DNA of 64,000 bases from Acidimicrobium ferrooxidans (lineage in GTDB: Bacteria; Actinomycetota; Geothermincolia; Fen-727; Anoxymicrobiaceae): assembly GCA_020723485.1 (NCBI GenBank), contig DYIU01000001.1, positions 124,001 to 188,000 of the forward strand. The letters are read 5' to 3'. Made by a program: the position numbers and the translations under genes. Under the pieces are notes generated by a model that was given only the letters and a program-made list of their open reading frames with translations, ran no database searches and was not told the DNA's origin. The number at the start of each line of letters is the position of its first letter. The stretch's first letter is position 1. Below, one piece after another: positions 60,189-64,000 of this stretch.

Positions 60189-63100
60189 ATGTCAATCCAT
60201 TTCTTGCCAAAAGATAGTCCGGCGCCCGGAACCAGGACAGGCATGCCTTCCGCGCTGCGGGCACTCTGCCTGTGCCTGGTGGTCCTGATGCTGGCATCCT
60301 TCATGGCGCTTGCGCCCGCCATCACGCGCAGGCAGGAGGCGGAAGCCGCAAAGGTTAAGACCGTCCTCGAGATAGTCCACCTGGGGTTCGTGATATACGA
60401 GCTGTGCGCTTTCGGCGGCGAGACGGCCAAAGAGGCCCTCGTCCCGGACCCCGCCGAGGAGGTTCTCGAGGAGATCGAGAAACAGGGCGTCCTGATAGAC
60501 GAGGTCCAGGAGGGCCTGGACCAGATACAGCAGCAGCTGGCCGGGATGTATGAGCAGCTCAACCTCTACGACTCGATGGCCAGCGCCTGGAACCAGATCC
60601 CTAACATCCAGACCTACTACAACAAGCTCAACCTCGAGATAGCTGAGGCTCCACCCGGAACGCTGTCCAAGGACCTGATGGACGAGTGGGCGCACGACGT
60701 CGTCGACGGGAACAACATCGGCGACGCGGTCGCCCAGTTCTACACGGCTCTTGTGAAGGGCGGGACCGAGTCGAGCCAGACGCCGGTCCTCATTCAGATG
60801 CGGGACCTCGCGCTCCAGGAGCTCGCGGGAGTCGGTGTGGGCAGCGACTTCTCGACGACCGTCGAGTCGACGAACGGCGTAGGCATCGTCGCCGAGCGCC
60901 CGATGTACTTCAATTACGCCGACATGTGGGACGGCGGCTCGGACCAGAGCGGCCTGACATCCCCCGCGAGGACTTTCTACTTCGCCGAGGGAACGATCCG
61001 GCCCGGGTTTCACAGCTATATCTGCGTCCAGAACCCCTCGGCCAATGCCACGCCCGTCAAAATCACTTACATGAAGGGTGACGGGACGACCGCAGAGCAG
61101 GACATAATAATCCCGGCCACCGCCAGGGCGACGGCTAACGTGAACGATTTCTTCGGCGCCGCCGACGGTCCCCAGGCCGACTTCTCTGCGAAGGTCGAGT
61201 CGACCGGTGGGACGCCGATCGTCGCTGAGCGCCCGATGTACTTCAACTACAACGGCCAGTGGACGGGCGGCCATGTGAATGCCGGAGTCCTTCAGCCGAC
61301 GACGGCGAGCTACTTCGCCGAGGGCACGACCCGGCCGGGGTTCGACTCGTTCTTCACCATACAGAACCCTGACTCACGGGACGCCGCCGTAAGCATCACC
61401 TACATGAAGGGCGACGGAACCAACCATCGCCAGGACCTCATGGTGGGCGCTCATTCAAGGGCGACCGTGCGCGCGAGCGACGCCATCGGGCAGGTGGACA
61501 GCCTGGGGTGCGACTTCTCCGCGAAAGTGGAGTCGACCAACGGCGTCGGCATAGTGGTCGAGCGGCCGATGTACTTCGCGTACAACGGCGCCTGGACCGG
61601 CGGCCACTGCCAGGGAGGCGCAAACTCTTCATCCGCTGAGCAATACTTCGCCGAAGGCACCACCCGGCCCAACTTCGAGCCCTACATCTCCATCCAGAAC
61701 CCCGAGGACGCTCCAGCACCGGTGCAGATCACCTACATGCTGGGCGACGGCTCGAACAGGACACAGGACGTTACGGTGCCCGGCAAGACGAGGTCGACGG
61801 TCAAGGTGAGCGATACTCTCGGCCAGGCGGACAGTGACGCGTGCGACTTCTCGGCGAAGGTAGCGACCACCAACGGCGCCGGGATAATCGCGGAGCGGCC
61901 GATGTACTTCGACTACGGAGGTAAGTGGAACGGCGGTCACAACGAGGCGGGAATGGCGTCTCCGGCCGGAAAGTTCTACTTCGCCGAGGGGACCGTCAGG
62001 CCGGGTTTCGAAACCTACCTGTCCATCCAGAACCCCGAGGAGCGGGGAGCGAACGTCCGCGTGACCTTCATGAAGGGCAACGGGGACCAGCAGGTCAAGG
62101 AAATCTACGTGCCGCCGAAGGCCAGGTACACGCTGGGCGTAGGAGACTCCTACGAGGGCTCGACGCTCACCGACGCGTATGAGCGCTACCTGGAGCGCTT
62201 CTTCGAGGAGTGCCTCTACTACCAGGTGATCGGCGCGATAACCCAGAGCAACGCGCTCGATTACCTCTACCCGGACGACCCCCTGGCCAACAGCACGAAC
62301 TGGCTGAACAACAGGTACCTCGCCGTGTACATGCAGGAAGAGACGGACCTGTTCTGGCAGTGCGTCGAGCAGCTGGTCATGTCGCAGGCCGATGCGACCC
62401 AATCCTCCTGGAGCACTTCGAAAGACTATCTCAAGCTGCCGGGGGCGTCCGGGGAAGTGGCTGATATCTTCTCCAGGGCCGACCTCCTGCGGAAGACAGC
62501 CTTCGGGCAGATAAAGCTGCCCGACACAGGGACGACGGTGAACGGGGGTATCTGCGGGCACATGATAGCCGCGCAGGACGCGGTGCCGGCCAACACGGTG
62601 CCGGCGATCAAGCTGAAGTCGGGCGCCTCCGAGTGGTCTCCCACCTGGAGCGAGAAGGGCAACACCCAGTGGATCAACACCACTAAGGGCGTTCAGAAGT
62701 ATGACTGCTGGGCGGCTGCGGCGGGGACCGATAAGACGGTCTCCATAAGCGACCACTGGTCCACCCCCAGGTTCGACTTCCGCCTGTCGTCGGCGTTCGC
62801 TGACGGTAACTACACGGTGGTCAATTCGAGCGGGGCAACGATAGGGACCGCCACCGTATCGAAGACCGAGTTCCCGGACCCGAGGGACAACACCAAGTTG
62901 TTATACCTCTCCTACGGTAGCTTCCTGTCGCAGCTCCGGAACAACAGACTGCCGTGTGACCCGGCGCAGTGGACGACCTCGAGCACCGTCACCGATTCCT
63001 GCAACCCGGACCCGACGATGTCATTCACCCAGACACTGTCGAGCGGCATCCAGGGCATCTTCATGAAGATCAGCAACGCAAACGGCGACCAGTACACAAA

Positions 63101-63566
63101 GGCGCTCTATTTCGAGAGCAACAACTTCAGCTCGCCGGTGGACCTCACCTGCAGGGTCGGGGCCCAGGTGAACATGGGGACCGCATCGTCCAGCGGGCAG
63201 CAGAAGTCCAGTTACGGCTATGTCTACGGTGACATCGACTGGTACACGGACGACGCGCAGGCTAAAACCCACTACCAGGTCTACCTCAAGGACATGACGG
63301 CCAACACGATCCAGAACACGGTCCTGGAGGAGACCATCTCCGTTAACACCACGTCGGGCAACTACAACATGAGCTCCAACTTCGGGCACTCGAGCAAGAG
63401 CAACACGATCTCGGTCACGCTCAAGGCCAACCACAAGTACCACCTGCTCTTCAAGCTGGACGGCTGGATCCTGGGCGATGAGGGTGGCGCGGTAGGCGGA
63501 GGCGGAGGCGATGCCGAGGTCAACCAGAAGGCCGTTATCGCCGGGCTGGGGGTGATGGGGCCATGA
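60189..63566 (+). CDS. Large secreted protein with four 111-residue FAEG-type beta repeats
   Basis: A 1125-residue protein with a signal-like segment (about 20-55) and a helical region with coiled coil (VLEEIEKQGVLIDEVQEGLDQIQQQL). Four repeats begin at residues 220, 331, 442 and 553, exactly 111 residues apart, each with DFSxKVxSTNG, AERPMYFxY, YFAEGTxRPGF, IQNP and ITYMKGDG. A 470-residue C-terminal part has no recognisable domain. ATG 60189 with AAAGGAG. Probable cell-surface or extracellular protein; role unknown. The stop overlaps the next gene's start. Confidence 0.85.
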   Translation: MSIHFLPKDSPAPGTRTGMPSALRALCLCLVVLMLASFMALAPAITRRQEAEAAKVKTVLEIVHLGFVIYELCAFGGETAKEALVPDPAEEVLEEIEKQGVLIDEVQEGLDQIQQQLAGMYEQLNLYDSMASAWNQIPNIQTYYNKLNLEIAEAPPGTLSKDLMDEWAHDVVDGNNIGDAVAQFYTALVKGGTESSQTPVLIQMRDLALQELAGVGVGSDFSTTVESTNGVGIVAERPMYFNYADMWDGGSDQSGLTSPARTFYFAEGTIRPGFHSYICVQNPSANATPVKITYMKGDGTTAEQDIIIPATARATANVNDFFGAADGPQADFSAKVESTGGTPIVAERPMYFNYNGQWTGGHVNAGVLQPTTASYFAEGTTRPGFDSFFTIQNPDSRDAAVSITYMKGDGTNHRQDLMVGAHSRATVRASDAIGQVDSLGCDFSAKVESTNGVGIVVERPMYFAYNGAWTGGHCQGGANSSSAEQYFAEGTTRPNFEPYISIQNPEDAPAPVQITYMLGDGSNRTQDVTVPGKTRSTVKVSDTLGQADSDACDFSAKVATTNGAGIIAERPMYFDYGGKWNGGHNEAGMASPAGKFYFAEGTVRPGFETYLSIQNPEERGANVRVTFMKGNGDQQVKEIYVPPKARYTLGVGDSYEGSTLTDAYERYLERFFEECLYYQVIGAITQSNALDYLYPDDPLANSTNWLNNRYLAVYMQEETDLFWQCVEQLVMSQADATQSSWSTSKDYLKLPGASGEVADIFSRADLLRKTAFGQIKLPDTGTTVNGGICGHMIAAQDAVPANTVPAIKLKSGASEWSPTWSEKGNTQWINTTKGVQKYDCWAAAAGTDKTVSISDHWSTPRFDFRLSSAFADGNYTVVNSSGATIGTATVSKTEFPDPRDNTKLLYLSYGSFLSQLRNNRLPCDPAQWTTSSTVTDSCNPDPTMSFTQTLSSGIQGIFMKISNANGDQYTKALYFESNNFSSPVDLTCRVGAQVNMGTASSSGQQKSSYGYVYGDIDWYTDDAQAKTHYQVYLKDMTANTIQNTVLEETISVNTTSGNYNMSSNFGHSSKSNTISVTLKANHKYHLLFKLDGWILGDEGGAVGGGGGDAEVNQKAVIAGLGVMGP

Positions 63567-64000
63567 GGAAGGACTCTGGAATGGATAGCCTACGGGCACA
63601 AGGGAGCAGCGAGATGCTCGCATCGATGATGACACCGAAGAGGATCGTCTGCACGGCGGTAATCGTCTGCCTGCTCGCCGGGCTGTGCGTGATCGGGGCA
63701 ATGCCGGGCGCGGTGAAGCCGGCAAAGGCCCAGTTCGGAGAGGTGATCCTCGCGATACAGATAACGCTCGGCGCCATGAAGCTGGTCGGCGACCTCTTCT
63801 CGCTGGCGAAGTACTTCCTGGGGCCCAACCCCTCAGCGGAGGCCCTCGAGCTCCTCGAGGACCAGATGGAGGAGCTGGAGGCGATAATCGACCAGGAAGC
63901 TGCTATCCAGCAGGACATCCAGCTCATCACCGACAAGCTCACCCAGAACGCCCTGCTTCAGACGGCGAACGACGGCATAACTCACATAAACGAGCGGTAC
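63563..64000 (+). CDS. Secreted protein with helical N-terminus (3' end outside window)
   Basis: The ATG at 63563 overlaps the preceding stop (ATGA), and the frame stays open for 146 codons to the window end. It has a signal-like helix (VCTAVIVCLLAGLCVIGAMPG) and then a helical region (ALELLEDQMEELEAIIDQEA, LITDKLTQ) with the same placing as in the preceding repeat protein. It is thus probably a tandem paralogue in architecture. Repeats may lie beyond the edge. Confidence 0.75.
   Translation, partial: MRKDSGMDSLRAQGSSEMLASMMTPKRIVCTAVIVCLLAGLCVIGAMPGAVKPAKAQFGEVILAIQITLGAMKLVGDLFSLAKYFLGPNPSAEALELLEDQMEELEAIIDQEAAIQQDIQLITDKLTQNALLQTANDGITHINERY

Noticed and set aside
1-64000. CRISPR array or insertion sequence
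   Set aside because: No regularly spaced direct repeat with spacers, no transposase or integrase motif was found on either strand.

Overview
The window is high-GC bacterial DNA with about 70 protein genes, two tRNA genes and very tight packing: many neighbours overlap by 1-11 bases (ATGA, TGATG and 8-base overlaps). The gene set points to an uncultured, anaerobic, probably Actinomycetota-like lineage. It has HtrA with a proline-rich cytoplasmic N-terminus, many lipobox lipoproteins and a secreted repeat protein. It also has a Bacillota-style gltX-cysE-cysS-rlmB-yacP-sigH block and nickel/CO-dehydrogenase accessory proteins (CooC-like, CooT-like, a CbiM-type ECF transporter). The phylum assignment is inference; no rRNA or ribosomal protein marker is present.

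Region by region. 1-1.8 kb: 3' part of a metallophosphoesterase, a small Cys-rich protein and a VapC/AbrB-type toxin-antitoxin pair on the minus strand. 2-9.7 kb (minus): fused CoA-transferase, GT4 glycosyltransferase, amidohydrolase, a zinc/manganese ABC transporter (znuA-znuC-znuB) and a cyclophilin lipoprotein. 10.3-16.8 kb (plus): two flavoproteins, an SDR, a secreted YfaP/YiiX-like protein, a VOC protein and two copper-type (CopC, CopC-cupredoxin) lipoproteins. 16.8-24.7 kb: lipoprotein and thiolase (minus), then Mrp ATPase, lactate dehydrogenase, methyltransferase and an FtsX/LolD-like ABC exporter whose ATPase carries a YHS domain. 25.2-29.4 kb: an accessory patch with a truncated second ldh fused to antitoxin debris, a lipoprotein, a winged-helix/nucleotidyltransferase pair with its own consensus promoter, a membrane protein and a duplicated tRNA-Thr 3' end. 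29.4-37 kb (minus): tRNA-Thr, sigH, yacP, rlmB, cysS, cysE, gltX, an NfnA-type flavoprotein and a CooC-like ATPase. 37-47.7 kb (minus): GAF/HD-GYP regulator, two 2-hydroxyacyl-CoA-dehydratase-like subunits, endonuclease III-like protein, DUF362 protein, lysA, endonuclease IV and argS. 47.8-56.5 kb: HtrA, PflX-like radical SAM, tautomerase, thioredoxin reductase, DUF3842, CooT, the cbiM-PDGLE-cbiQ-cbiO nickel/cobalt transporter behind a structured leader, and a response regulator. 56.5-64 kb: a gene-poor stretch with stacked terminators, an enolase-superfamily enzyme, small proteins, tRNA-Ser and two tandem secreted proteins, the second cut by the window edge.

Three themes recur. Nickel and CO metabolism links CooC, CooT and the CbiMQO transporter. 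CoA-thioester and flavin chemistry (CoA-transferase, 2-HAD-like pair, thiolase, NfnA-like protein, FAD oxidases) suggests fermentative or syntrophic carbon metabolism. Extracytoplasmic functions are rich in lipoproteins. Dispersed palindromic elements sharing the core GGGGTCA sit between genes at four places.

The items I consider most worth following are the GGGGTCA palindrome family with covarying arms, the HTH/nucleotidyltransferase module in the tRNA-Thr-flanked patch, the structured leader of the nickel/cobalt transporter, the ABC-ATPase/YHS fusion and the terminator-rich unassigned stretch at 56.6-57.3 kb.
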